A stretch of 64,000 nt of DNA from assembly GCA_951799445.1 (NCBI GenBank), contig OX637292.1, forward strand, positions 7,877,296 through 7,941,295. The letters are read 5' to 3'. Shown here one piece after another: positions 41,016-53,926 of this stretch. Both the position numbers and the translations under genes were made by a program. Within the stretch, counting starts at the first letter, position 1. Every line of letters starts with the position of its first letter. The notes under the pieces were generated by a model. The model made no database searches, was not told the origin of the DNA, and worked only from the letters and a program-made list of their open reading frames with translations. This stretch comes from Pseudisothecium myosuroides. Its lineage: Eukaryota > Streptophyta > Bryopsida > Hypnales > Lembophyllaceae.

Positions 41016-41852
41016 GCATTCGAGTATGTGACGAGCATTGGAGAGTACTTGGTCATTAGGGGTTAAGACTTGATATTGACATTGATAACAATTTCTTTTG
41101 CTTTTTAGCTAAACTAACAAAATGGAGCATCTGGAGTGTGGTTCCTATTCTACTTGAAAACTTTGAAAATTTCCTTAAAATAAGCATTTTAGTGAAGTTT
41201 GAAGATGAGAATCTACAACCACATTAGTAAGTATGGAGTGGCACTCAACTATTCTTTATACCAAAATGTTCTACACTCTAATGTACTCCTATTCTGAAAA
41301 TTTTAGATTTTTTTATAATGATTTGCATTTGATATGAATTTTCTTCATTTTTTCTTCAAAAATTCATGGCAAAATTTAGGACAAATATTATTAATCTCTG
41401 AAAAATAAAATCAAAAGTTTCACTCATGAATAGTGAAGAAATTGAGGATACAGAGTGAGGGACTGTCAAGTTCTACAGTCACAGACTCCGTCTTTCAAGA
41501 ATTAAAACGGTTTAGAATGTTTAGTACGGAGTGATTCAAAGAAAAGAATATATCGACATTACAAAAGTCACTGGTCAAAGGTCAACTGGGCGTAACATGC
41601 ACCAGCTAAAAATACAGAATGAAAACTTCCCTCTTGGATTCCAATATACTGCGTCAGCCAGTATTATCTTCCAACATCCTCTCACTATTGACCAGTGAAT
41701 ATCTTACAAGATGGTGATCACTTCTAATTTCTACTTCTAATTTCACAAAAAGACTAGTATATAAGTGGTGGTGGTGTTGTCTCTCCTGGAATATGATGAG
41801 ACTTCAGCGTGAAGTACAGAACGGAGATGGTTGCATCCATGTGGACACACAT
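41016..41852. other. Intergenic, with a lone TTAA-element right end
   Basis: GGTCATTAGGGGTTAA at about 41051-41066 looks like the right terminus of the piggyBac-like family, without a recognisable left end. The rest is AT-rich spacer downstream of the TEX2-like gene's stop codon. Confidence 0.45.
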
Positions 41853-44800
41853 CTACCCGCTACCAGGGTGACGAGAGTGACGAGAAGAGCCACCTTCAGG
41901 AGCCTCACCTCTCTTCTCCCGCAATTTCTCCAGAGCAATGCGACGCTTCTCCTCAAGCTTGGTGAACCCCTTCCTCCCAAAGGAGATCACCTTGGAACGG
42001 CGTGATGATGCACTTGAATCGGAGTCTTTTGACAAATCTGCCTTGGGATGTTCCTGGTTGCCAACCTGCAACTATAACAGGACAAAGCTTGAGTGCCAGT
42101 GTTCGTATGGAAACTGAAAGCCTACACAAGGTCGGCAAACAAACTTACGTAGAAAAGTGTAACCCATTAAGACTGAGCCCAAACGACCGATAGTGCCTGC
42201 TTCTATATCCATTCGAGTTATTTATAAATGATCTAGGAATCTGCAAGGAAAGTAACAGAATTAACCAATAAAGAAGAAATTATACCCTGCATGTTTTTAC
42301 CGATAGAGATATGTCTTCAAAGTCAGTAAAATCAACTCTTAGCTTATAAAGTGGACTCTCTATTCTTAGCTTCGGCACTTCGGGGTTACAGACCACTTTA
42401 GACTGGTCACAGGAGATTCCACGGACCTCTTTCTGCCACATATACTAATTCATTGGTACTCCTATTCCATGGGTAGAGAGAAAGAACCTCGTGAGACGGA
42501 TTCTGTGACTCGACTTGCGAAGCTGAGCCCTCGGAGGGTTGCAAGAGATCTCTGTCCAAGGGTCTGGTTGTTTCCATGTCAGATGCCCCTGTGTCTAATT
42601 CACTACTCGTATCCAACGGCTTGTTCCTGCTGTCGTCGTCGTCATCAAGCAAAGGCGTCGTCAAGTCGGACTCATTGACCTCCCGTATTGACGGAGGTGC
42701 TGATGGTCGCGAAGGAAACGAATGCTCCAAGCTTGACTGTTCTGAGTTGGCAGCAAACCGTGAATGATTCCTCGCACTAGTTCCAGAAGTTAAGAGACTG
42801 CTTTGAGAGAGAGGAGAAGAAGGCGGAGGCATCTGCGTTACGGGGCCATAAGGAGAGCTCTGTGTTTGGTGAGGTAAAGAGGCTGGTGAGTCATGACCGA
42901 TGCTCTCAGAAGGAGACTCTGAGATCTGAGGTTTACTCTGTCCATTACGAGAAGAAAGTAATTGACCACTTTTGCCATTCTCCTCGACGGTATTAGGTTG
43001 TACGCCAGGATTGGGTTTGGATTGGGTTTGGGCTTGACGTTCACTCTCAGAGACTTGTAGAGCCGAGAACGCAACTGGAACTTCGCTTTGTTGTATCCAG
43101 TCATCTTTCTCAGCCATCATCCAGTGGAGAAAGAGATCTTGGCTATATGGCGTAACGATGGACTCCCGAATTTGTACCTGCATGGGGAAGTCATGAAACA
43201 TCAAGTATAGAAATAATCACAAAAGAGCTCAATCATGCCCAATCAAACATAATCATCAATTAAGAAAAGATTTCCCTCTCCAAATCATGAAATATATTGC
43301 GTTTAACAAGTTGACCAGGTACTCTATATAAGTTTTCCGGTTCATACAATTTCCAGTTTGAGAAAAAATCACAAGAACAAACCAAATCGACTTAGCTGTG
43401 AATAAACAAACAGTGAGACTCGAATAGTACCTTGATTTGATTGGCAATAAAGCTACCTAAAGGCCCGCTGCTGAAACGGTGATCACCAATACCGGGCTCT
43501 GGTGCCAGATTAATGTTCGGCATTTCCTTAAAAGAAAACCATATCCGATCAGAAGGTGGTGCTCTCAAACAAATTCTGCAAGTTCCCTTCACAGAGACCA
43601 ATCTGATTTTCAAAAGAAGAGGCACCTGCTCGTTCACACCCAATCAAAAAATCAGAATGTAAAGTACATCTGCCTTTCTAAAAAACTATTGGAAGTTAAT
43701 AATAGAGCAATATCCACCATGAGCAGAAGGAAGGCACACATGATGAAGATTTCCACAGACCTGAGAGACCTGATCAGCAACACGAGACACCATGGACTTC
43801 ACTGTGTTGATCCACCCTCCCATTCTACTACTGTCATCACCTGCCAACAGTGATAGGATCGCTTGCGTAAAGAAAATCCGACAGCCGGACGAAAGCAAGA
43901 TTGCAGTACCACTAGAGCAACAGCAAAATGCCACAAAATGCTAACCTTATCACGATATCCACAAAGAGGTGTGCACTTCAAAACAGAACTTTTGGTACCT
44001 GATTTGTTTTTTTTGCTGCCAGCGGCTTGTCTACCCTCAGTCACTGCGGGAGACGCTTCTGCGGTCTGGAGATCCTCAATGCCTGATACAATGGCCACAG
44101 CAGCGGCCTGTGCTTGCCCTGGCTCCGCCGATTGCGAAGCCACTTTCTCTTGTGCAATTTGATCTCGCACATCTACTCGCGTCTCAATTGTGATGAAGCC
44201 TCCACCATGCCACTCCATGTCGACTTCCAGAGCCAAAGCCCCTGCGGAGTCCGCGGGCAGCATACGGAGTGCTGTTGCGAAAGGAGGATCTTTTCCAAGA
44301 TCAAGCTCTTTGATTGTAATCGATTTGATGTAGCTGGGAGTCTTTATTTTTGATATTAACCTCTGAAGAATTTGCATACGCCAGAGTAAGGTTGGGAGAC
44401 CAAGGCTTTATGAGTACAATCATCTATGGAGCAAGCAGTGACAAGAACAAAACATTTTAGATGATAGGAAGAACGTGCCTGAAAATGCTTCTGTACCCAT
44501 GCAACGCGGGTGTCGCTATGGTAGAAGTCGAAAAACAGTCTGCCAACGAGCATGTTCAAACAGAGTAGTCCTTGATCGTTCTCCTTTTCATTCCTTTCTT
44601 TGTCAGAACCGTGCATCAGAGCAGCTGGAAGCACCTCATCGGATTCTTTCCCTTCTTTCTGAGTTGGTGCCAGGGCTGACTTTTCTCCATCGCTGTCACT
44701 GGATGCAGATTCACTTCGAGAAATGCGTTCATTGCTCACGTGGCTTGAATGGGAACCACCCTTACTACCCTCGGGGTCATCAGAGACAGGATTCTCCTTC

Positions 44801-46750
44801 CCCTTCCTACTACTGCCTTCATTGTGCGCTTGAGATTGTCTTCGGGTGAAGTTCGCATATTCCTCCTCTGCATTTGGTGATCTAGTGTTTTCTTTAGAAT
44901 TCTTGCCCTTACGTCGCAACAGTTTGTTGAGAAACACAGTGGCCTTTGAGGGATTTTCCTCTTCACTTCGTGCGGCGATGAAGTGATTTCCTTCGCTAGC
45001 TAAATAGAACCTACTCAAATAAGGCACGTGCTTTTCAGCTCCATCAGTGTACTCCCTAAATTCCTTCTTCAGTCTGGTACACCAATCATTTCCTGATTTT
45101 TCTCTTGCGGCTCCCCGAAGAACTTCACACCAGGCTTCCTTCTCAAATCCCGATTCAGTATAAAACAGACAGTCCTTGCAATCTCGATATAATGTACGGG
45201 AAGAATGGTGCAACTTGATAGGATACCTTTTAGCCCTGTACCCACATTTTCACGCCAACAAATTTTGTATTTAAAGTTCAATTCCATAAAATATTGGAAC
45301 GCCAGACTCTCGCAAGATAAATAGCAATCGTAATACAGTGGAAATAGGAGAAATTTTGCCATTCGTGAACGTGAAATCTTTGGTCCCATGCCTTCAATAT
45401 CAAGACCGAAGTATAAGCAGAGAATAGCTTTACAGCTGATCAATACGTACCATTTGCCACCTTCAGTTGTTCCAGCTGAGACGGATACAACTTGACAGCC
45501 TTCAAGAGAAATATGCTCTTCGATACCATCAGCTCCCTTCAAAACCAAATTTCCCTCCTTCAAAGTGACATGCTTCCACACAGGAGCAATCTCTATTACA
45601 TCTTTATTTGGCTCCACCCGCTTTGAACCCTCTTTAGAAGATCCATCCTTCTCTGCCTCTTTCTCTTTCTTCTTGTTTTTTTCTGGCTTTTGCAAAACAG
45701 ACTTCTTCCAGTCTCCTTCCGGAAGCGGTGCAACCCACAAATTTCCCTGTTGGATTGCCAACACACGTGTCAAGATAACCCTGACAATTCGACTACATCT
45801 TTCACACTACGGGACTCAGAAACACTCAAGCACAGAAAGATGACATTCGCGTTCGGGATTTTTTTTAAATTTTTACCAGTTATTTTTCTTTAATTCCCAC
45901 ATTGAACCGGCTTTTCAGGAACCGAGTCCGGGTTTTTCTCTATCTTTTACTTCAAATAGAAATTTTATAGACTATTTCACCAGGTTTTTTCCGATGTTTT
46001 CAAATTGCAACCGGTTTTTTCCCAATTCCACCGGCTAACAATGAACTAACCGGCGGCTCTCCCCGAACATTGGATGACATAATTGCAATGTACGTTTAAC
46101 GAGTCCAAATTTCACGGTAAAATTTTAAAGGAAACCACCATGGCATGTTCTCTGACAAATTAAACATTCATTACACATACAAGCCCTAATATTAATCTAA
46201 CAAGCAAGGGCAACATGTTAAATTTAGAAATGAAAACGCAGCTGCACTACTCAAACTAAAAAGCGGGATTTACGATCATCTAAATCTGAAGACTTCAAGC
46301 TCCAGAATATGAATTGATATGATAGAAGCTGCCATTAAAATTTTGCTAAAGCTTTTGATTCGTCGCATAAAATGAAAGTTGCAGACACAAGGACAACTTA
46401 AAACATTTCAGCAATCGACCAAGAAGCTCTCACGCTAACGCCTCAAATTCCATGGTCAAAAATCGCTCACTGTCCAGTAAAAGAAGCACCAGCGTACAAA
46501 CCTGAAGGCTGAAACTGATGGAGCCAATTTCCTCATTTCCATTTCCATATTCCAATGACGACGTGGAGCTCGGATGCCTCGCTTTCCTCGACAGCAATCT
46601 GTGGACGAAATACGCTACACAAACAATCTCTAGGAACGCTAGCACCAAAATCCCTCCAAAGAAGGAAGGCAAGCAACTAAATGCACCACAACAATTCGAC
46701 TCGGTAGCCCTCGGTATCGCCGGTAGCCCCGCATCCTCAAACCCCGCCAT
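41853..46750 (-). CDS. TEX2-like SMP/PH membrane protein (complete, 8 exons)
   Basis: TEX2-type proteins are ER-anchored lipid-transfer proteins at membrane contact sites. Exons: 46750-46502, 45746-45451, 45235-44479, 44362-43999, 43840-43761, 43625-43431, 43177-42488 and 42065-41853, giving 947 residues. A transmembrane helix (about 25-47, GGILVLAFLEIVCVAYFVH) is followed by a Lys-rich linker and a PH-like domain (about 125-215, with GNLVLKGADGIEEHISL and KRYPIKLH). A Ser/Glu-rich linker leads to the SMP domain from about 410 (LCLNMLVGRLFFDFY, TRVAWVQKHFQ|RLISKI, KELDLGKDPPFATALRM, EVDMEWHGGGFITIETRVDV, CLRAPPSDRIWFSF). The tail is acidic then basic (GRKGFTKLEEKRRIALEKL). The intron after exon 3 has a GC donor (CAG|GCACGTTC). 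The exon 7 donor is uncertain (GTTCTT at 42487 or GTATAT at 42445, both in phase 0). An ATG 13 codons upstream (46789) is also possible; 46750 has the better context. Confidence 0.9.
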
Positions 46751-46857
46751 CAGTAGGAAACTCTCCAAGCCCCTATATGACACAAACATAAGGGAAAAAC
46801 CCCAACCCCCCCAAAATGAAGCAACTATAATAAGTTACATCGATCTCCACATAGAAC

Positions 46858-47430
46858 TCCAGCTGCGGGATTTAAAACCCTCAAACCCAAAATGCGCCTT
46901 ACGAGTTCCTCCAAACTCCCCGTTCCAGAACTCACTCAATTAAACGTCAAATATTAAAAAAACTAAAATTCCTCGGACTCGACTCCGTGTTGAAAACAGA
47001 CCACTATGTAACTTATACTGTACCACGCATACGAAATCTCCACACCCACAATGTCTCTAGCTGCGGAATTGAACCCTGAAACCCTAAATGCACCTTGTGG
47101 GTTCCTCCAAATTCCCCTTTTCCAGAACTCAACCAATTAAACGTAAAATACTAAAAAACTAAAAATTCTCGAACTCGACTCCGTGTAATAAACAAACCAC
47201 CATGTATAGTACCACGCATACGAAATCTCCACACCCACATCCACACTCACAATCACAATATCTCCAGCTGCGGAATTGAACCCTGAAACCCTAAATGCGC
47301 CTTACGAGTGCCTCCAAACTCCCCTTTCAAAAACCTGAAAAAATTCAAAATCCTCGGACTCTCAACGTCAACAGACCACTCTCAGAGGCTTCGAGATTGC
47401 AATTCACTCCGCCATCGCTAGGATTTAGGG
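46858..47430. repeat. About 200 bp tandem repeat (three units) in the TEX2-like leader
   Basis: The block AGCTGCGGAATTGAACCCTG...AAATGCGCCTTACGAG...CCTCCAAACTCCCC...AACTCAAYCAATTAAACGT recurs at about 46861, 47059 and 47266, separated by CGACTCCGTGT and ACCACGCATACGAAATCTCC. Units diverge by about 10-20% and vary in length. It lies between the start codon and the putative promoter, so it is in the 5' UTR, a leader intron or the promoter-proximal region. Confidence 0.8.
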
Positions 47431-47701
47431 TTACAGAGCGCTGACAACGACAAAGTAACCACAATTGCAACAAAAATTAGAATTCAACGAAGAAAGAAGA
47501 AGGAGCACATCTCGATTTCAAGTTTGAAAACGAAAATAAAAATTTGGGTGAAGTTCGAGAGCAAGATCACTACAGTACAGTACTGATGAGAGAAACGATC
47601 GATCGAAGGCCAAGGAGGAATTGAGAATTCCGTCCGCAGTCGGTGTGGATGCCGTGTGAACAAGACCACACGGTGAAAGCGGTTTCAATCCAGGCTTCGG
47701 G

Positions 47702-47790
47702 ACACGTGTCGGAAGCGGACCCAGGGGTTGCCACGTGGGATTATTCTTGGGTTCGACGAATTATTTTCATCGTTGGGCTTTAACACGTGG
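47702..47790 (-). promoter_or_regulatory. Cluster of three ACGT (G-box-like) elements
   Basis: ACACGTGT (47702-47709), CCACGTGG (47731-47738) and ACACGTGG (47783-47790) lie within 90 bp, about 1 kb upstream of the TEX2-like start codon. CACGTG cores bind plant bZIP and bHLH factors, including those of light and abscisic-acid signalling. Three in such a short stretch of AT-rich DNA is unlikely by chance. Function is inferred. Confidence 0.6.
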
Positions 47791-47863
47791 AGGGTTTTGG
47801 TGACGAAGACAGCAGGGACGCCATTGAGTACCTGCGGTGCCGTTCAAAATTGAAATTGAGGTA

Positions 47864-48491
47864 AAGTAGGAGGTCCATAAAGCGCCCATTTAACCCTTAA
47901 CCCTTCATCGCCGAAGGGGACAAAAAGTGTCCTCACACATTGTAACAGTCCAATTTTAAGTTCTCTAATTTTTGCATCTGATGTCCAAATTTTAATAAAA
48001 CTTGTTGTAAAAGTTGCGCATACTAGTCTAGTTTGTGTGGTAAAATTTTCAGATCAATCCAAGACGAATTGAGTTTGTGAAAGCCATTCGAAGTTCACAA
48101 GTTCAATTTGAGTTCAACACACTGCATTGTCATGGCTGCAACTTTGGGGGCTTGTATCTTTCTCGCAGTCTTCTACACCCTTCAAATCTCTTGTAATGGC
48201 ATTCATTTAAGAGCTGAAACTAAATTTGGGGAGGTGAAACTCCTTGAAATCAATTTTTCACAAAATTTTCCTTGAAAGACAAATGGAATTGACATCTAAC
48301 GCAAGTTGTTTCGTATTTTTTGGAGCTTTGTAGAATTAGTTATAAGTTTTTGTAGTTGGAATGGCATAGGGCTCTGAAATTGCCCACCTCCTCAAATGTA
48401 TATTTTTGGTACCACAAAAAAAATTACAAATAGTGTACATTTGAGAAGGTGGGCGATTTTAGAGCCTGAGTGCTTTAAGATCCTCCTACCT
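47864..48491. mobile_element. TA-flanked AGGTAG MITE, split by a TTAA insertion
   Basis: TA (47862-47863, 48492-48493). The ends are AAGTAGGAGGTCCATAAAGC and inverted AGGTAGGAGGATCTTAAAGC. The interior matches 36761-37075 in inverse orientation, apart from a 313 bp insert at 47894-48206. Confidence 0.8.
47894..48206. mobile_element. TTAA-flanked insert, diverged piggyBac-like element
   Basis: TTAA at 47890-47893 and 48207-48210. The left end CCCTTAACCCTTCATCGCCG resembles the right end of the small element at 59938-60153. The right end has lost the expected GGG. The uninterrupted relative reads GCGACCAT-TTAA-GAGCT near 5.6 kb (inverse strand), which confirms the insertion. Confidence 0.65.
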
Positions 48492-48493
48492 TA

Positions 48494-49512
48494 AAGACTA
48501 TGACCACATGTTCAAGTGTCACAATTGTATTCTCCATTTCCCTATGTATGCATGATTTTTTAGATTTAATTTTATTCAAAGGTGAATCACATATCTTCTA
48601 TAAAGGGGGTTACCTATTCTCATCACCTTAGACAATTTTGCATACTTTGAATTGGAAGCAATACATGAATTTTATTTTTTAACACATTGGCAATTGAGAA
48701 TCATGAACTTTACTAAAAACACATGGTAATTTTCTGAATATGTATGAATATGTGAAGTTCAAATATATGGTAAACTCCAAACCATTTTTTTTGCATTCAT
48801 GTATGTATGTTGTACATTTGGAGTTCCTCTATCTACATATTTTTTAGATTGGTTTAGGGTAAAATGTTGGAAATGGATGCCTTTCCTTGAAGTCATAAAA
48901 TTTTCAAATTTTTTAGTGATGATTTGAAATTATTGTGAAGTTTTGAAGAAAAAATGAAGAAAATTCACATCAAAGTACAAAATGTGCTCCAATTAAAAAT
49001 CTTAAAATTTTACTATAGATGTACATGAGAGTGAAAAATATTATAGTGAAAATAAAAAATTCAGCATCATTTAGAATTAGAAAATCAATAGACTATATAA
49101 ATAGGCCCAAAGTTCAAATTGCAAGAAAATTTTCAATTTTAGGAATTTTTCAAATTTTCAAATTGGATTAGAAACTAGAGTTGATTAACTTCATTCCACT
49201 AGTTGGAGTCAAATTCAAAAAATATAATTGTCATTTGTGAAATTAAGATCTAGAGCATGAAGCTAGAAAGTGCAAATATACATTAGAAAAATGCTTCTTT
49301 TAATATTTGGAGATTACACATCTACGTCAATAGAATAATAAATAATACGTCAATGAAGAAATTTCCACCACCATTTGTTTTAAACACCTTCAAAAAACTC
49401 TCAAAAGAAATTGGATAAAAATTGTAATTCATCATCCTCTAATGTTCTTTTAAAATCATTTGTATACCACTTTTTGGATGTTACTATTGTACAAAGTTAA
49501 GCCTTTAATGCT
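48494..49512. other. AT-rich intergenic sequence
   Basis: About 1 kb of strongly AT-rich spacer. No gene; no clear element ends. Confidence 0.55.
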
Positions 49513-49642
49513 TGAATTTATTTATTTATTTATTTTTTGAAACCGGAGTTTATTCCAAAAAAGAAGAACAGAACATACAACGGAGAGCCGAGGGCCAAAC
49601 CCTGGAGAATAAACGAAACCAAGCACAAAAAGCAACTCTAAT

Positions 49643-52600
49643 TTACATGAAGAGCCCGCGGACGGGCTTCTTTAGGTTCCAGGTACGAGATCTCCCAAGC
49701 CTGGAACCAAAGAATGGTGACCTAAGCCACGTGTTGTCAAATTTCCTAAGGAATTTATCCGCCTTCCCTAGGTGACGCTCGCAGAGGATGGACGTCCAAA
49801 GCCACGCAGTTCTTCCATGGTCGAGCACCGCCTCCCATACCAGCTGCTCTAGTTTGGCTTGAGGCCACGCAATCTGGTTGAAGACCATATCATTCCTGCA
49901 CAACCAACAGAGCCAGACGACCGAGCCTCTAAGCAGGGTCCAAATTGTGGCCCCAAGCTTCAGTTTCTTGGGCAAGTCTGACCCCAGTAAACATTGTTGC
50001 CAGGTTAGGGGTGCCCACCTGCCATCGACCAGCGGGATGGAAAGAGACAGGTAGAGTATGGACAGTGTAAAGTCCCACGCTAATCTACTTGTATCGCACT
50101 CCACGAACCGATGCAAGACGGTTTCATCAAGTCCCCGATCACAGCACGAGCACGTGACGTCAATCCCTGGGAACAGTTTTGCCCTCCAGCTATTTATTGC
50201 CACTGCCTTGTGTATCACGGACCAGAGGTAAGCCGCTTCCTTCTGGGGTCTGGAGCGATGCCAGATCTCGGACCAGGGAGGTTGATATTGTGTAGGAAGG
50301 ATCCCATTCCACTTGTCTGGGATAGATCTCTTGAGGTGGGGCCGTGGGTTAACTAGCAACTGGCCTTTCTTTGCCGTGTAGGCATGGAGAAGGTCACCAT
50401 CTGACCATCTCCATCTGCCCGGGTCGAAGTGTAGATCCCTAACGATCCCTGCATACAGTTGGAAATTCCTTGCTTCTGGTCCTGCATTCCTCAGAACGCA
50501 AACTATTCGAACACATTGCAGAAGGCCTCTGTGTACCTCACCACCGCCTCTCAATGCTCTCTAGCGCAACAACATTGATGTCCGGCCCACCTCGAAGCTG
50601 GACTGATTGGCCGGGATCACGAGCACCTCTATCAGCCTCGATAACTGGGGATGGAAGTTGCGATGGCTCTGGACGATTAGGGAGGGCAACGGATCCTCCA
50701 AGTCCGTGAAGAGTCCTAGAAAGTCCTTGGGTTTTGAGGTGCATTTGGCTATTGTGAGCATATGCCTCCAATCTAAAGGCACTGCTGCTATAACTTTTAA
50801 GTACAAGGGCCGTTCCACGGGGAGGAGATTGAACCTGGTTTGAGCATCATTCCAGCCAAGGAAGGATTCTGTTGTTGTATCCCAGAGGTCCCCCACACGT
50901 TGCATCCCTGCGTGCATGAGAGCTGCTGCTCTCTCCCTCGAGAAACCAAACGAGTGGCCAATAAATTCTGTGGTCCACTACAAGTGCGTTGTCAAGACTT
51001 CGTCCACATTTGCTGGCTGAGAGCATGAGATCGACGGGCTAAGTTTACGCCAAGCTGCAACGATTCTGTTCCATGCTCTAATTCCCCTACGGACAGAGAA
51101 TTTGTGGGCAAGGAACCAGCTATTATCCACTGGCCACCTCCCTTTCCCTGCTGGTTTGATTTGCAATAGACGAAAACGTAGGAAAATTTGGAGATTTGAT
51201 GACCTTGGGGCTGTAGCTCTTAACACCCATTTGGCCGTTAAGGCGTTGAGGGCCTCTTCCGGGTCTATTAGACCAAGACCGCCCTTCTTGCGATTCACGC
51301 AGCAGTCATCCCAAGCCACACAGGCCCGGCACGGTTGCTCCGACCCGGACCACTGGTAGTTGCGCAAAGCTGCCCTGATCCTCCTAATCACGTCCAAAGA
51401 GCCTCCCCAAATGAAGATAAAAAACCAAAGTGTCGACAGTAGAACTGAGTTAACAATAATTACGCGTCCAACAAGGGACAGGCGCACTGTGACCCAGAAA
51501 GTAAGTTTTTTCTGAATCTTGTTAAAGAGGAAAGCGTCAACATCATCGGTTTCCAGGTCCAATCCAAAAGGGGTGCCCAACAACTTGGACAGTTGGTGTG
51601 ACTCCGCCCATTGGCAGTCAAAATTCTTTAACCATGCTGGCTGCGGATGCTTGGAAAACCAATAAGCCACGCTTTTAGTCCAATTGAGGAGGAGTCCTGA
51701 GGCTAAGTGGAAAAGTTCTAATAGCTCTATGAGGCGCTTCATGTTTGCCTCCGTCCCCTATATGGTGAAATTGGTGTCATCCGCGTATTGGATGATAAGC
51801 TGGTGGCCTAATTCGAAAGGTAACGCTATACCTGTAATGCTACCATGAAATTGGGCCCTTTTAGTTGCAATATTCAAGGCTTCGCCTATGAAGAGAAACA
51901 AGTAGGGTGCCAACGGGCACCCTTGCCGTACTCCCCTGGTAACTGGAAAGCGGTTTGTTTCTCCTCCATTTATGCTAACCGAAGCTTCCGCACCTGTAAA
52001 AAGTAACTGGCACATTTGGATGAAGCAAGGCGGAACGCCTAGCGCTGCCATTACTTTCCATAGGAAGGCTAGGTTAACAGTATCGTATGCCTTCATAAAG
52101 TCTAACTTTAGTAAAATCATGTCCTGATCCGACTCCTTCGCCCATGTGATGGTTTCGTGTGTGACCAATACATTGTCAAGGATATATCTCATGGGGAGGA
52201 AAGCCGTTTGATCTTCGCTTATCACGTCCACCAATAGAGGTTGAAGCCTTTGTTGAAGCGCTTTGGCCACAATCTTGTATGAAACGTTGAGCAGGGTAAT
52301 TGGTCTCCAATTTGCTAGCTGTTCCTTGTCATTTCCTTTGTGCAGTAGTGCAATAAGGCCTCTCGTCAGTTGGCCTGGAAAGCTGCCCTGTGAGATCGAC
52401 TCCTGAACCATCTGGAAGAAATCCGTACCAATAAAAGACCAATACTTTGTGAAAAATTCCACCGCTATACCATCGCAACCCGGGCTTTTTCCTTTGGCCA
52501 TTGCTACTACTGCTTCTTCTAATTCCTGCTCAGTTAGAGGTCTGGCTAAATCCTCGCAGGCGGGGGGGGAGAATTTTTCAGGGATGAGTGCCAAGAGGGC

Positions 52601-53926
52601 CGAGCTTGCGTCCCTTTGGTCACTAGTGGGGTCTTGGGCTTGGTAGAGCTTGCTATAGAATGAGAAGCAAATGTCCTTCAGCCCTGCTTGGGTGCGAATT
52701 ACCTCCCCATAATCTTTTTTCAGGCTCGTTATGGCCGTGGCTGTCGAGCGCTCCCTTACTGCCCGAAAAATTCAGCTGTGATGCGGTCACCTGCATGCTT
52801 CCATCTAATTCTTGCTCTCACCCGTTGACCTGCCACCTTACAGCTTTCTATCTTTTGCAGCGCTAATCGGGCAGAAAGGAGGGTTTTTTGTGCAGATGGG
52901 CAGTCTTGATTGATGCCAAGGGCCGATGCTGCCAGCTCAAGTTCCTCCCTTGCCGCCTGCTCCTCCGCTCTGAAGGCCGCGGCTTTTTCCTTGCAGACCG
53001 ACCTATAATCCTTCGTGGCCGCCTTTAATTTCTTGAAGAAGGGGGTGTTTGGTGGAAAAACTTCCCACAGATTGCGCATCCTATCTTTAGCTTCGTCCAG
53101 CCACTGGGATGACATCTGCCACCTACTGTTGCGGGCGTTGCCTTTCTCCAATTCTAGGATTACCTCCACAGGATTATGGTCAGACCAGGCACAATCACCT
53201 CGAATTGCGTACTTGAGGAGTTTACATTTCGGTTCCCCTGCTTGGCCATTATACAGATAACACCTATCCAATCGTGCTAAGATCCTTTTCCCGTCCCAGC
53301 GGAAATTGTCCCAACTAAATTTCAGACTCCCTGGTGACCTGGGGGGTCTTCCACTCTCAAGTATTGCTTTAGCGCATCAAAAGCCAGCCTTTCTCCCATT
53401 GGAAGGAGACGGCCACACGGGTTCATTTTGTCCTGACGCGCCTCCACCATATTGAAATCCCCAATAACAATCCATCTACAGGTGGTGGGTAACATCCTCA
53501 AGAATTCACGCCAGAGATGGGACCTCATTTAGGTATCATTTGGTGCGTATACATTGAGAATCCCTAAGTCCCCACCCGGAAGACCTTCTAAAGTTATCCA
53601 GTGGGCCCTGTTGCCCATGGCACTGCCCGTACTACTTATCGCTGCTTTCCAACGAGGTGCGATGAAGGTCGCAATACCTCCTTTTCCGGCTCCCGTTCCA
53701 TCAGGGCCGTTTCCATAACCTGGGGTGGCTTCCAGCACCCAGGCCCTGGCTTGTGGCCATAATCTTCTACCTAGCTTTCGGCAGTGCCATTGCGTAGCTT
53801 ATGTTCTTGCAGACATAAGATATCAATCGCGGGTATGGTCCTAATGTAGTGCTGAAGCGTCGGGACTGAGGCTGGGTCGTTGAGGCCCTGCACGTTCAAT
53901 GAAATGATTTTGAGGTTCATCATCAT
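49643..53926 (-). pseudogene. LINE ORF2: endonuclease, reverse transcriptase, zf-RVT
   Basis: ORF2 starts at ATG 53926 (NLKIISLNVQGLND, an exonuclease-endonuclease-phosphatase start). Endonuclease motifs follow: QEHK, IVIGDFNMVEARQDK and SDHNPVEV. Reverse transcriptase: KGKSPGCDGIAVEFF, LLKLDFMKAYDTVNL, VTRGVRQGCPLAPYLF and the YADD catalytic box near 51765-51785. The C-terminal zf-RVT region has SWRAKLFPGIDVTCSCCD and TVLHRFVEC, ending at 49643. Lesions: frameshifts near 53.78, 53.30 and 52.7 kb, and stops at 53529, 51755-51757 (just after YADDTNFTI) and between 50.98 and 50.92 kb. Not translatable as one protein. Confidence 0.88.

Noticed and set aside
44373..45213. A longer exon 3 of the TEX2-like gene reading through the GC donor
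   Set aside because: The extra residues have no family resemblance, while the GC donor restores the SMP domain exactly.
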